64,000 nt of DNA from Alphaproteobacteria bacterium (GTDB lineage: Bacteria > Pseudomonadota > Alphaproteobacteria > Bin95). The DNA is taken from contig JACKII010000003.1 of assembly GCA_020638555.1 (NCBI GenBank), positions 434,001 to 498,000 on the forward strand. The letters are read 5' to 3'. This document shows positions 44,430-53,936 of the stretch, one piece after another. A program made the position numbers and the translations under genes. The notes beneath the pieces were generated by a model, which was not told the origin of the DNA, did not search any database, and was given only the letters and a program-made list of their open reading frames with translations. The stretch's first letter is position 1. Each line of letters opens with the position of its first letter.

Positions 44430-45362
44430 TCAGCAGAACAGGCTGGAGACCGACCGTTCCTCGGTGATGCGCATCATCGCCTCGCCCAGCAGGTGGGCGA
44501 TGGAGAGTTGCTGGATGTTGTGGGCGGCGATCACCGGCTCCGGCGCCTGGATGCTGTCGGTGATGACCAGCGCCTCCATCGGCGAGGCCTCGACGCGCGC
44601 CACCGCGCCGCCGGAGAGCACGCCATGGGTCACATAGGCAGCGACGCTTTCCGCGCCCCGCTCCTTCAGCGCCACGGCCGCATTGCAGAGCGTGCCGGCG
44701 GAATCGACGATGTCGTCGACCAGCACGCAGCGCCGCCCCTCGACATTGCCGATAATGTTCATGACCTCCGACACGCCCGCCCGCTCGCGCCGCTTGTCGA
44801 TGATGGCCAGGTCGGCCTCCAGCCGGCTGGCGATGGCCCGGGCCCGGACCACGCCGCCCACGTCCGGGGAGACGATCACCAGGTCGTCGCCGGCATACCG
44901 CTGGCGCAGGTCGCTGACGAACACCGGCTGGGCGTAGAGATTGTCGGTCGGGATATCGAAAAAGCCCTGGATCTGCCCCGCGTGCAAATCCATGGTCAGC
45001 ACGCGGTTGGCGCCGGCGGTGGTGATCAGGTTCGCCACCAGCTTGGCCGAGATCGGCGTGCGCGGGCCGGTCTTGCGGTCCTGGCGGGCATAGCCGAAAT
45101 AGGGAATCACCGCGGTGATGCGCTTGGCCGACCCGCGTTTCAGCGCATCGATGGTCACCAGCAATTCCATCAGCATGTCGTTGGCCGGATAGCTGGTCGA
45201 CTGGATGACGAACACGTCCTCGCCGCGCACGTTTTCCTCGATCTCGACGAACACCTCCATGTCGGCGAAGCGTTTGATTTGCGCGCTGGTCATCGGCAAA
45301 TTCAAATAACGCCCGATGGCTTCAGCCAACGGACGGTTGCTGTTTCCGGCGAGAATTTTCAT
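44430..45362 (-). CDS. prs: Ribose-phosphate pyrophosphokinase
   Basis: A 310-residue enzyme making PRPP from ribose 5-phosphate and ATP, the precursor of nucleotides, His and Trp. It shows MKILAGNSNRPLAEAIGRYL, the ATP-site PYFGYARQDRKTGPRTPIS, metal-binding LTMDLHAGQIQGFFDIP and the PRPP loop LVDDIVDSAGT. Length is normal. The ATG is at 45360-45362; the upstream frame extension lacks family features. It is a single gene. Its 335-base upstream region is shared with hyuA. Confidence 0.96.
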   Translation of the reverse strand: MKILAGNSNRPLAEAIGRYLNLPMTSAQIKRFADMEVFVEIEENVRGEDVFVIQSTSYPANDMLMELLVTIDALKRGSAKRITAVIPYFGYARQDRKTGPRTPISAKLVANLITTAGANRVLTMDLHAGQIQGFFDIPTDNLYAQPVFVSDLRQRYAGDDLVIVSPDVGGVVRARAIASRLEADLAIIDKRRERAGVSEVMNIIGNVEGRRCVLVDDIVDSAGTLCNAAVALKERGAESVAAYVTHGVLSGGAVARVEASPMEALVITDSIQAPEPVIAAHNIQQLSIAHLLGEAMMRITEERSVSSLFC

Positions 45363-45697
45363 GTGAGGCCTGCGGTTGGTCGGCGGCTGGCAGGATGGAT
45401 CCGGCCGGCCATGCGACCGGCGATCACCGATGGGTGACCTCCGATAGCACCGGGGGGCAGGGTTGTAAATGCGACGGGCGATACAGACGCACGCAAGCCC
45501 GGCCCGCCAGCGCAATGAAACAACGGCAAAAGCCGAATCCGCAGACCGCCGCCATCCGCTCTTTCCCCGTCCGGAGCCGCGGGCCGAACGCCGGCTGCAA
45601 TGGCAGCGCCGGGCGCTTTCGGACCGGCGTTTGCTTTTTCAGACAATTGCCGCAAAATCCTCGCCACCCTAACCGGAGGCGGGAGACGGCAAGGCCC
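45363..45697. other. 335-base intergenic region between divergent prs and hyuA
   Basis: No gene, repeat family member or clear hairpin was found. It should hold the promoters of both genes. The plus-strand frame that reads into hyuA from 45395 has no support before the ATG at 45698. Confidence 0.4.
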
Positions 45698-47770
45698 ATG
45701 ACCTGGCGCATCGGTGTCGATATCGGCGGCACCTTTACCGACGTGGCGATGATCGAGGAGGCCACGGGCCGCATCGGCATCGCCAAGACCCCGACCACGC
45801 CGGACGATTTCGGCCGCGGCGTCCTGAACGGCCTGAACGAGGCGCTGGCCAAATACGGCCTGCCCGCCGCCGACGTGACGCTGCTGTCCCACGCCACCAC
45901 CGTGGTCACCAACGCCCTGCTGGAAAACAAGGGCGCGCGCATCGCGCTGGTGACCACGCGCGGCTTTCGCGACGTGCTGGAACTGCGCCGCTCGGCCCGG
46001 GCCGATCTCTATGACCTGTTCCAGGACCCGCCGGCCGTGCTCGTGCCCCGTCACCGCCGGCTGGAGGTGACCGAGCGCATCGGCGCCGGCGGCGAGGTGG
46101 TCGTGCCGCTGGCCGAGGGCGAACTGCCGGCCCTGGTCGCGCAACTCCAGGCCCTGGACGTGGAGGCGGTCGCCGTCTCGCTGCTGTTCGCCTTCCAGAA
46201 TGACGCGCACGAAAAGGCCCTGGGCGCGGCCTTGCGGGCCGCGCTGCCGGGCGTGCCGGTGTTCCTGTCCTGTGAAGTCCTGCCAGAAATCCGCGAGTTC
46301 GAGCGCACGTCGACCACCGCCGTCTGTGCCTATGTCGGCCCGATCCTGGAGAGCTATCTCCGCCGCCTGCAACAGGCCACCGGCTCGCTCGGCCTGCCGG
46401 ACCTGATGGTGATGGGCTCGGCCGGCGGCGTGCTGGACGTGCCGGCGGCGCTGGCCATGCCGGCGGCGGCGGTGGAGAGCGGTCCGGCGGCGGGCGTGAT
46501 CGCCGCCCAGATGATCGGCCAGCAACTGGGCCGGCCGAACCTGCTCTCGTTCGACATGGGCGGCACCACCGCCAAGGCCTCGCTGATCGAGAACGGCCGG
46601 GTGGAGACGACGGCGGAATACGAGGTCGGCTCGTCCGCCAGCCAGAGCCGCTGGCTGCACGGCACCGGCCATCCGATCCGCGTGCCGGTGATCGACCTGG
46701 CGGAGGTCTCCGCCGGCGGCGGCTCCATCGCCTGGATCGACCCGGCCGGCGCGCTGCGGGTCGGCCCGCACTCAGCCGGCGCCGCGCCGGGGCCGGTCTG
46801 CTATGGCCAGGGCGGCACCGAGCCGACCATCACCGACACCAATCTGGTGCTGGGCTATCTCGACGCCACCTCGCTGCTGGGCGGCGGCCTGCCCATCGAC
46901 TACGCCGCAGCCGAGGCCGCGCTGCGCGAGCGCATCGCCCAACCGCTCGGCCAGAGCGTGGAACAGGCGGCGGCGGGCATTCGCGCCATCGTCAACAACG
47001 CCATGGCCGAGGCGCTGCGCATGGTCTCGGTCGAGCGCGGCCACGACCCGCGCGAATTCGCCATGGTCGCCTTCGGCGGCGCCGGGCCGCTGCACGCCTG
47101 CGCCCTGGCGGACGAGTTGGACGTGCCCGAGGTGATCGTGCCGCCGATCCCCGGCGCCTTCTCCGCCCTGGGCCTGGTCGGGGCCGACATCCGCCGCGAC
47201 TATGCCCGCACCATCTATGCGCCGCTCGAGACCCTGACGCCGGAACACCTGACCGCCATCTGGGACGACATGGCCGCCGAGGGCCGGGCCATGCTGGAGG
47301 CCGCGCGCGTGCCGGCCGGACGGCAGGAATTGCAGCGCCAGGCCGACCTCCGCTATGGCCGCCAGGCCTACGAGCTGACCGTGGACGCGCCGGCGGGTGC
47401 GGTCACGCCAGCGACGCTCGCCGGCCTCGCCGACGGCTTTCACGCCGCGCACGAGCGCACCTACGGCCACAAGAACGAGGCCGAGCCGGTGCATGTGGTG
47501 ACGCTGCGGCTCTCGGCCGTGGGCAAGCTCGGCCAGCCCCGCTTTGCCGAGGCGACCGGCGACGGCTCCAGCCTGAAGGCCGAGCGCCCCGCCTGGTTCG
47601 AGGCCACCGGCCGCGTCCCGGCGCCGGTGCACGACCGCGCCCGTCTGGCGGTGGGCCAAATACTGGAGGGACCGGCCATCGTCGAGTCGCTGGACAGCAC
47701 CCTGGTCCTCCCGCCCGGCTGGCGCGCGCGCGTGGACGACGCCGGCTTCCTCCGGCTGACGCGGGGGTAA
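45698..47770 (+). CDS. Hydantoinase/oxoprolinase A-type subunit
   Basis: A 690-residue protein of the HyuA/N-methylhydantoinase A family, with an ASKHA-type ATP site. It starts RIGVDIGGTFTDVAMIE, and FDMGGTTAKASLIENG is the second phosphate-binding loop; VESGPAAGVIAAQ and SAGGGSIAWIDPAGALRVGP are hallmarks. ATP-dependent opening of hydantoins, 5-oxoproline or acetophenone carboxylation is known in the family, so the substrate is open. The ATG follows GGAGGCGGGAG. The B subunit lies 163 bases downstream, across a repeat-like stretch. Confidence 0.92.
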   Translation: MTWRIGVDIGGTFTDVAMIEEATGRIGIAKTPTTPDDFGRGVLNGLNEALAKYGLPAADVTLLSHATTVVTNALLENKGARIALVTTRGFRDVLELRRSARADLYDLFQDPPAVLVPRHRRLEVTERIGAGGEVVVPLAEGELPALVAQLQALDVEAVAVSLLFAFQNDAHEKALGAALRAALPGVPVFLSCEVLPEIREFERTSTTAVCAYVGPILESYLRRLQQATGSLGLPDLMVMGSAGGVLDVPAALAMPAAAVESGPAAGVIAAQMIGQQLGRPNLLSFDMGGTTAKASLIENGRVETTAEYEVGSSASQSRWLHGTGHPIRVPVIDLAEVSAGGGSIAWIDPAGALRVGPHSAGAAPGPVCYGQGGTEPTITDTNLVLGYLDATSLLGGGLPIDYAAAEAALRERIAQPLGQSVEQAAAGIRAIVNNAMAEALRMVSVERGHDPREFAMVAFGGAGPLHACALADELDVPEVIVPPIPGAFSALGLVGADIRRDYARTIYAPLETLTPEHLTAIWDDMAAEGRAMLEAARVPAGRQELQRQADLRYGRQAYELTVDAPAGAVTPATLAGLADGFHAAHERTYGHKNEAEPVHVVTLRLSAVGKLGQPRFAEATGDGSSLKAERPAWFEATGRVPAPVHDRARLAVGQILEGPAIVESLDSTLVLPPGWRARVDDAGFLRLTRG

Positions 47771-47793
47771 TCGCCATGCCATACCAGATCATC

Positions 47794-47887
47794 GCTTCCC
47801 CGGCCGGCCGCAGGCTGGGCCGGGGTCTCCCGCCGAGGCCGGCTCGTCACGAGGTCCCGGATCGCGCTCCGCGCTTCCGGGAAAGCT
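47794..47887. repeat. Diverged family A-like palindrome between hyuA and hyuB
   Basis: CTTCCCCGGCCGGCCGCAGG at the left and ATCGCGCTCCGCGCTTCCGG at the right keep the arm pattern of family A (TTCCCCGG..., ...CTCCGC..CCGG), but the inner GAACAC stem is missing. It separates two genes that normally overlap or abut, so it may be an insertion. Confidence 0.45.
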
Positions 47888-47933
47888 GGAACTTGTCTTG
47901 GGCCCAGGCCACCGATTCCGGGGAACGCACGAA

Positions 47934-49589
47934 ATGACCACCCCCCTCGACCCCGCCACTTTCGAGGTGGTGAAGAACAGCCTTTCGAAGATTGCCGAGG
48001 AGATGAAGATCGTCCTCGCCAAGACCGCCTATTCGCCGATCCTGAAGGTGGCCGGCGACTATTCCTGCGGCGTGTTCGACGTCGACGGCAATATGGTCGC
48101 CCAGGGGCCGGACCTGCCGATCCATCTGGGCTCCATGCCCGATGCGGTGCGGGCGGTGGTGCAGGTGTTCCGGGACGACGTGGCCGAGGGCGACGTCTTC
48201 ATCCACAACGACCCCTATTTCGGCGGCTCGCACCTGCCGGACGTGAACGTGGTGACGCCGGCCTTCCACCGGGGCGAGCTGCTCGGCTACACCTGCGTGC
48301 GGGCGCACTGGCCGGACGTCGGCAGCGCCACCCCCGGCTCCTATGGCGCGGTGACGGAGATCTATGGCGAGGGCCTGCGCCTGCCGCCGGTGCGGCTCTA
48401 CCGCAACCACGTCATCGACCGCAATATCGAGGCCATCATCATGGCCAATGTGCGCACGCCGGAGGAACGCATCGGCGACCTCCGCGCCCAGGTGGCCGCC
48501 AACCGCCGCGCCTGCCAGCGGCTGGCCGCATTGGCCGAAAAGCACTCGGCCCGGGGGCTGAAGGCGATCATGGCCGAGGTCATGGACTATTCCGAGCGCA
48601 TGATGCGGCTGATGCTGGCAGACCTGCCGGACGGCGAGGCCAGCTTCGAGGATTTCTGCGACGGCGACGGCGTGTTCGAGGACGGCGCCGACGAGGATGC
48701 GGTGTTCTGGATCCGCATGAAAATCGTCAAGAAAGGCGACACGATCACGGTCGATTTCGCCGGCTCCGACCCCAAGGTGCCCGGCCCGATCAACGCCCCT
48801 TTGAGCGTCACCGCCAGCGGCGTGTTCTGCGCGCTGAAAATGGTGGTGGACCCGAAAAGCCTGATCCCGCCCAACTCCGGCACCTGGCGGCCGATCACGG
48901 TGACCGCGCCCAAGGGCTCGGTGGTGAACGCGGAATTCCCCTCGCCCGTGGTCTATGCCAATCACGAGATGAGCCACCGGGTCTGCGACATGACCTTCGG
49001 CGCGCTGGCCCGGTTCATGCCCGACAATGTGATGGCGTGCAGCCAGGGCACCAGCGCCGTCGTCACCTTCGGCGGCCAGGACCCGCGCAACGGCAACCGC
49101 TATGTCTCGTACGAGACCATCAAGGGCGGCACCGGCGCGCGGCCCGGCAAGGACGGCATCAACACGATTGCCGCCGGCATCTCCAACACCATGAATACGC
49201 CGATCGAGGTGCTGGAGATGAGCTTCCCGCTCCGGGTCGACTATTACGCCATCACCGCCGGCAGCGGCGGCGAGGGCCAATGGCGCGGCGGTTGCGGTGC
49301 CGAGCGCGCCTGGACCGTGCTGGACCACACCAGCCGGGCGACGGTCTGTTTCGAGCGCACCCGCTCGGCCCCGTTCGGCGTCTGCGGCGGCGAGGCCGGC
49401 GCGGCGGCGAAGATCAAGCTCCGCCTGCCGGACGGCCGCGAGCGCGCCCTGGTCTCCAAGGGCGCCTTCGACGCCCCGGCCGGCAGCCAGGTGGTGATCG
49501 AAGCGCCGGGCGGCGGCGGCTACGGCCCTGCCGCCGCCCGCGATCCCGCCGCCCGCCGGCGGGATGCGGCGGACGGATATGTGACGTGA
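47934..49589 (+). CDS. Hydantoinase B-type subunit
   Basis: A 551-residue HyuB-family protein, partner of the A subunit upstream. PATFEVVKNSLSKIAEEM at the start, DGNMVAQGPDLPIHLGSMPDA, IHNDPYFGGSHLPDVNVVTP and FPSPVVYANHEMSHRV are family segments; the C-terminal PGGGGYGPAAARDP is also typical. The A-B complex uses ATP to hydrolyse or carboxylate cyclic amides or ketones. The 163-base gap between A and B is unusually wide and holds a repeat-like palindrome. Confidence 0.92.
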   Translation: MTTPLDPATFEVVKNSLSKIAEEMKIVLAKTAYSPILKVAGDYSCGVFDVDGNMVAQGPDLPIHLGSMPDAVRAVVQVFRDDVAEGDVFIHNDPYFGGSHLPDVNVVTPAFHRGELLGYTCVRAHWPDVGSATPGSYGAVTEIYGEGLRLPPVRLYRNHVIDRNIEAIIMANVRTPEERIGDLRAQVAANRRACQRLAALAEKHSARGLKAIMAEVMDYSERMMRLMLADLPDGEASFEDFCDGDGVFEDGADEDAVFWIRMKIVKKGDTITVDFAGSDPKVPGPINAPLSVTASGVFCALKMVVDPKSLIPPNSGTWRPITVTAPKGSVVNAEFPSPVVYANHEMSHRVCDMTFGALARFMPDNVMACSQGTSAVVTFGGQDPRNGNRYVSYETIKGGTGARPGKDGINTIAAGISNTMNTPIEVLEMSFPLRVDYYAITAGSGGEGQWRGGCGAERAWTVLDHTSRATVCFERTRSAPFGVCGGEAGAAAKIKLRLPDGRERALVSKGAFDAPAGSQVVIEAPGGGGYGPAAARDPAARRRDAADGYVT

Positions 49590-49608
49590 ATGGCGGCAAC
49601 CAGCGCCC

Positions 49609-49636
49609 TTGATACTATCGCACGGAGTGCTATATT
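49609..49636 (+). promoter_or_regulatory. Promoter and palindromic operator of the toxin-antitoxin pair
   Basis: TTGATA (49609-49614) and TATATT (49631-49636) are spaced 16 bases apart, a good sigma-70-type promoter. Within it, TATCGCAC (49616-49623) and GTGCTATA (49627-49634) form an inverted repeat with one mismatch and a GGA centre. It would lie over the spacer and part of the -10 box, so binding there should block transcription. It is 24 bases before the toxin ATG. Confidence 0.65.
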
Positions 49637-49660
49637 TCTACCCGTTGCGGGCCTGTGCGA

Positions 49661-50035
49661 ATGCGGGTGTTCGTGACCAAGCCGTTTGCACGGTTCGCCG
49701 GCCAGGAGGGCCTTGCGGATCGGCAATTGCGGGAGGTGGCCCGCCGGGTCGTGGACGGTCTCGTCGATGCCGATCTCGGCGGCGGCGTGATTAAGCAGCG
49801 CATTGCGCGGCAGGGACAAGGGAAATCCGGCGGATTTCGGTCCGTGGTCCTGTATCGAAAGGGCGACACTCTGTTCTTCGTCTATGGATTTGCGAAGAAG
49901 GCCCGCACCAATATCCGCAAGGACGAGTTGCAGGCCTTCCGGCTGCTGGCCGATCAAATGCTGGCGATGGACGATACGGCCCTGAAGGCAGCGATGGCGA
50001 ACGGAACGATTGCCGAAATTTTGGACGAAGACTGA
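49661..50035 (+). CDS. HigB2/RelE-type toxin
   Basis: A 124-residue toxin-like protein of the RelE superfamily branch once called DUF1044. It has an N-terminal FVTKPFARFAGQEGLAD, IKQRIARQGQGKSGGFRSVVLYRKGDTLFFVYGFAKKAR, the core beta strands with conserved Lys-Gly-Gly-Phe-Arg, and a helical end. Such toxins are ribosome-dependent mRNA nucleases. The stop is four bases before the antitoxin ATG, and toxin-first order is the HigBA pattern. The ATG at 49661 was preferred to the GTG at 49655. Confidence 0.85.
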   Translation: MRVFVTKPFARFAGQEGLADRQLREVARRVVDGLVDADLGGGVIKQRIARQGQGKSGGFRSVVLYRKGDTLFFVYGFAKKARTNIRKDELQAFRLLADQMLAMDDTALKAAMANGTIAEILDED

Positions 50036-50039
50036 CACG

Positions 50040-50357
50040 ATGCCGAAGCAATACAAGAGCGGTGCGCTTGCGGCGATCCATGAAACCGCCGCTGGCCTGA
50101 GCGATGCCGGCGTGCTGACGAAACAGACCATGCGTGCGTTCGACGAGTTGTGCCTGACGCCGGTCCGCGACCTGTCGGCCGAGGAAATCCGCGGCATTCG
50201 CCAAAAGGAACAGGCCAGCCAAGCCGTCTTCGCCCGCTATCTGAACGTCACACCCAGCCTTGTCAGCCAGTGGGAGCGCGGCGAGAAGCGGCCGCGAGGC
50301 GCGTCTCTCAAACTGTTGACGCTGGTGGCGAAAAACGGTCTTCAGGCGGTGGCCTGA
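50040..50357 (+). CDS. HigA-type antitoxin, XRE family
   Basis: A 105-residue antitoxin with a helix-turn-helix at about residues 60-95 (IRQKEQASQAVFARYLNVTPSLVSQWERGEKRPRG). The N-terminal 40 residues are helical and should bind and cover the toxin active site. It follows the toxin by four bases in the same transcript. It should repress their shared promoter through the palindrome at 49616-49634. The pattern TPSLVSQWERGEKRP is typical of HigA2-like proteins. Confidence 0.87.
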   Translation: MPKQYKSGALAAIHETAAGLSDAGVLTKQTMRAFDELCLTPVRDLSAEEIRGIRQKEQASQAVFARYLNVTPSLVSQWERGEKRPRGASLKLLTLVAKNGLQAVA

Positions 50358-50382
50358 CCCCTCGAACCGGACCCTGCACCCC

Positions 50383-51219
<837 letters not shown>

Positions 51220-51220
51220 T

Positions 51221-51500
51221 GTGTTCCCCGGAGCCTGCGAAGCGGGCATCCGGGGCCGCTCTGGGGGAGCGAACACCGCCAGTGCCAGGGTTCGAAGGAT
51301 GACACCGGCCCCGGCTCAAGGCCGGGGAACACAGATCCGGCGTTGCTGGTTGCTGTTCCCCGGACGGTGCGGAGCGCCGATCCGGGGCCGCTCGAGGGCG
51401 GGCGAACACCGCCGCTGCCAGTGTTGGTTCGAAGGAGGCGCCGATCCGGGGCCGCTTCGAGGGCGGGGCGAACACCGCCAGACACCGGTTCCCCGGCGGT
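51221..51500. repeat. Family A palindromic repeats, two or more overlapping units
   Basis: The first unit (51221-51333) has the arms GTGTTCCCCGGAGCCTGCGA and CCCCGGCTCAAGGCCGGGGA. The second (51352 on) starts GTTCCCCGGACGGTGCGGAG, the exact reverse complement of the right arm in the copies at 36682 and about 53382, then GAACACCGCC and GGTTCGAAGG, followed by a third partial GCCGATCCGGGGCCGCTTCG. It fills the gap between convergent allE and rplT. Confidence 0.82.
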
Positions 51501-51535
51501 TCCCTCTCCGCTCTGGGGCGCAGGCCGTCCCAACG

Positions 51536-51570
51536 AAAACGCCCGCCGGCTCATAAGCCGGCGGGCGTTT
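51536..51570. terminator. Bidirectional terminator after allE and rplT
   Basis: AACGCCCGCCGGCT pairs with AGCCGGCGGGCGTT around CATA (10 or more GC-rich pairs). On the minus strand it runs into TTTTCG, for rpmI-rplT; on the plus strand into TTTGTCTTTC. Confidence 0.8.
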
Positions 51571-51592
51571 GTCTTTCAGCCTCGGCAGCCGG

Positions 51593-51952
51593 TCAGGCGG
51601 CGCGGGCGGCCTGGGCCTGGTCGACCAGGGCCTTGAACGCCTCCGGCTCGTGCACCGCGATGTCGGCCAGCACCTTGCGGTCGACCTCGATCTGGGCCTT
51701 GTGGATGCCGTCCATGAACTGGCTGTAGGTCATGCCGTGCTCGCGCGCGGCCGCGTTGATGCGCTGGATCCAGAGCGCACGGAAGTTGCGCTTCTTGGTG
51801 CGGCGGTCGCGATAGGCGTATTGCAGGCCCTTCTCGACCTTTTCGATCGCAACGCGGAAATTGGTGCTGTTGCGGCCGCGATAGCCCTTGGCCATCGCAA
51901 GCACTTTTTTGTGGCGGGCCTTGGCGGTTACGCCGCGTTTCACTCGTGCCAT
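51593..51952 (-). CDS. rplT: 50S ribosomal protein L20
   Basis: A 119-residue ribosomal protein L20. MARVKRGVTAKARHKKVLAMAKGYRGR at the start (the basic extension into 23S rRNA), RDRRTKKRNFRALWIQRINAAAREHG and GMTYSQFMDGI are diagnostic. It follows rpmI by 35 bases in the same transcript, as is usual. pheS and pheT do not follow. A bidirectional terminator follows at 51536-51570. Confidence 0.98.
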   Translation of the reverse strand: MARVKRGVTAKARHKKVLAMAKGYRGRNSTNFRVAIEKVEKGLQYAYRDRRTKKRNFRALWIQRINAAAREHGMTYSQFMDGIHKAQIEVDRKVLADIAVHEPEAFKALVDQAQAARAA

Positions 51953-51987
51953 GGGTCAAAATCCTCTGATAAAGCGGGCGCTGCGGT

Positions 51988-52188
51988 TCAGCGGTCGTAG
52001 GGCATGAATTTGCGGACGATGGACTGATCGGCCTCGCTCATGACCTGGGTCCCGCGGGCCTGGCGCTTCATCTTCGTGCTCTTGTTCGAGAGCATGTGGC
52101 GCTTGTAGGCCGTGTTCATCAGGATTTTGCCGGTACCGGTGCGTTTGAAGCGGCGCTTCACGCTGCTTTTGGTTTTCATTTTGGGCAT
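51988..52188 (-). CDS. rpmI: 50S ribosomal protein L35
   Basis: A 66-residue protein L35: MPKMKTKSSVKRRFKRTGTG at the start, AYKRHMLSNKSTKMKRQARG and the C-terminal VRKFMPYDR are typical. It is the first gene of the rpmI-rplT pair. infC, which precedes it in many bacteria, is absent; a TauD-family gene runs away on the other strand. The longer upstream frame is not needed. Confidence 0.98.
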   Translation of the reverse strand: MPKMKTKSSVKRRFKRTGTGKILMNTAYKRHMLSNKSTKMKRQARGTQVMSEADQSIVRKFMPYDR

Positions 52189-52415
52189 TTTCGGGTCCTC
52201 GAATACGGGGTGATCGAACGCCCGCCGTGGCAATGCCCGGTCGTTGCGCCGCGTCGATCGCGACGCTCCGACCCTAGCCAGGCAGGCGGTGGTAAAGCGC
52301 GGGCTTATACGCGCCGGCGCCGCGATTGGCAAGCGCGGAAGCGCTGGACACGCGCCGCGGCACTCTGTCATGATTTTTGCCAAGCACCAAGCAACAGCAA
52401 TGAGGATGCGATCCC

Positions 52416-53243
52416 ATGGGCTACGAAACCATTCAGGTCGATGCCGTCACGCCGCGCATCGGCGCCATGATTTCCGGCGTCGACCTCTCGCAGCCGGTCT
52501 CGAACCAGCAATATTCCGAGATCCATGACGCGCTGATGCAGCACCAGGTGATCTTTTTCCGCGATCAGAACATGGACCTGGACCAGCACAAGGACCTGGG
52601 CCGGCATTTCGGCGAACTGCACATCCACCCGGCCTCGCCCGGGCCGGAGGGCCATCCCGAAGTCCTCATCATCCACGCCGACAAGGATTCGAAGCGCATC
52701 GCCGGCGAGCGCTGGCATTCGGATGTGAGCTGCGATCCGGAACCGCCCATGGGCTCGATCCTGCACCTCCAGACCGTGCCGCCCACCGGCGGCGACACGC
52801 TGTTCTCCAGCATGTACGCCGCCTATGAGGCGCTGAGCGAGCGCATGAAGTCCTATCTGGAAGGGCTGACCGCCACCCATTCCGGCGAGCATGTCTATCG
52901 CGGCCGCTATGCCGACCGCGGCGTCGACGACACCGGCAAGGTCTATCCGACCAACGTGCACCCGGTGGTGCGCACCCATCCGGTCACCGGCCGCAAGGCG
53001 CTGTTCGTCAACCCGACCTTCACCGTCAAGATCAACGAGGTCGGCCGCGACGAGAGCGAGGGCGTGCTGCGCTTCCTCTACGATTTCTGCGCCAAGCCGG
53101 ACTTCCAGTGCCGCTTCCGCTGGCAGCCCCAGTCCGTCGCCATGTGGGACAATCGTTGCGTCCAGCATATCGCCATGTGGGATTACTTCCCGCAGGTGCG
53201 CAGCGGCTATCGCATCACCATCAAGGGCGACCGGCCGGTCTGA
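52416..53243 (+). CDS. TauD/TfdA-family 2-oxoglutarate dioxygenase
   Basis: A 275-residue Fe(II)/2-oxoglutarate dioxygenase. The HxD metal pair is in ERWHSDVSCD (near residue 98), the distal His in NRCVQHIAMWDYFP, and the 2-oxoglutarate-binding Arg follows it (RSGYRITIKG). MISGVDLSQPVSNQQ and QVIFFRDQ are typical of the family. Members oxidise taurine, 2,4-D or other sulfonates and acids; the substrate here is open. The ATG follows GAGGATG. Confidence 0.92.
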   Translation: MGYETIQVDAVTPRIGAMISGVDLSQPVSNQQYSEIHDALMQHQVIFFRDQNMDLDQHKDLGRHFGELHIHPASPGPEGHPEVLIIHADKDSKRIAGERWHSDVSCDPEPPMGSILHLQTVPPTGGDTLFSSMYAAYEALSERMKSYLEGLTATHSGEHVYRGRYADRGVDDTGKVYPTNVHPVVRTHPVTGRKALFVNPTFTVKINEVGRDESEGVLRFLYDFCAKPDFQCRFRWQPQSVAMWDNRCVQHIAMWDYFPQVRSGYRITIKGDRPV

Positions 53244-53283
53244 GGGGGCCGGTCTGAGGGCGGGCCCCCCCAAGGCCACCCGC

Positions 53284-53404
53284 GTTTCCCGGCCGAGCCG
53301 GAGGCAAGGGCCGGGACCGGTGTCCGGCAGCGAACACCGGCGCCATCCGTGTTCGAAGGATGACACCGGCCCCGGATCGGCGCTCCGCACCGTCCGGGGA
53401 ACAC
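53284..53404. repeat. Family A palindromic repeat
   Basis: TTTCCCGGCCGAGCCGGAGG at the left, an inner GCGAACACCGGCGCC with GTGTTCG, and the right arm ending CTCCGCACCGTCCGGGGAAC. It lies in the 272-base gap between TauD and the RidA-like gene, one of the few copies between genes in the same direction. Confidence 0.82.
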
Positions 53405-53515
53405 CACCGTCTTTGGCTCGCCCGCCAAGACAGCGGCCAGGGGCTGGGGGCTGGCGCTACCGCCAGCCTTGGAGTATCATAGTAATTCACAATCCCACTC
53501 GAAGGACCTGAAATC

Positions 53516-53914
53516 TTGTCGAAATTTCGCCGTGTCATCGCGCCCGAGGTTGCGGAAGGCGCCCCGGAGACCTGGTCCAACTGTCTTGTGGCCGGCAACA
53601 CCGTCTATATCGCCGGCCTGACCGCGCGCGACCCGGTGGGCGACGCCACAATCGGCGCCGACGACGAAACCCAGGCGCGCATCATTTTCGGCAAGATGAA
53701 AGCCTTGCTCGAAGCGGCCGGCGGCGACATGAGCGATGTGATCAAGATGACGGTCTATGTGACCGACATCCGGCGGCGGAAACAGGTCTGGCAGGCGCGG
53801 CGCGAGTTCTTTTCCGGCGACTTCCCCGCCAGCACCCTGGTGGAGGTCTCGAAGCTGGCCGATCCGGCGATCACCGTCGAGATCGAGGCCATCGCCGTGC
53901 TGGGGCCGGTCTGA
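53516..53914 (+). CDS. RidA/YjgF-family protein
   Basis: A 132-residue RidA-fold protein. Start is TTG at 53516 with GAAGGACC 11 bases upstream, since no ATG fits. The middle VAGNTVYIAGLTARDP and the C-terminal VEIEAIAVLGPV are family marks. The Arg that binds the imine in archetypal RidA (in PxRxxVEV) is replaced in FPASTLVEVSKL, so this is more like the Rid2-7 groups than a true enamine deaminase. It sits alone; its role is unknown. Confidence 0.82.
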   Translation: MSKFRRVIAPEVAEGAPETWSNCLVAGNTVYIAGLTARDPVGDATIGADDETQARIIFGKMKALLEAAGGDMSDVIKMTVYVTDIRRRKQVWQARREFFSGDFPASTLVEVSKLADPAITVEIEAIAVLGPV

Positions 53915-53936
53915 AGGCCTTAACGCCCCGGCAGCC

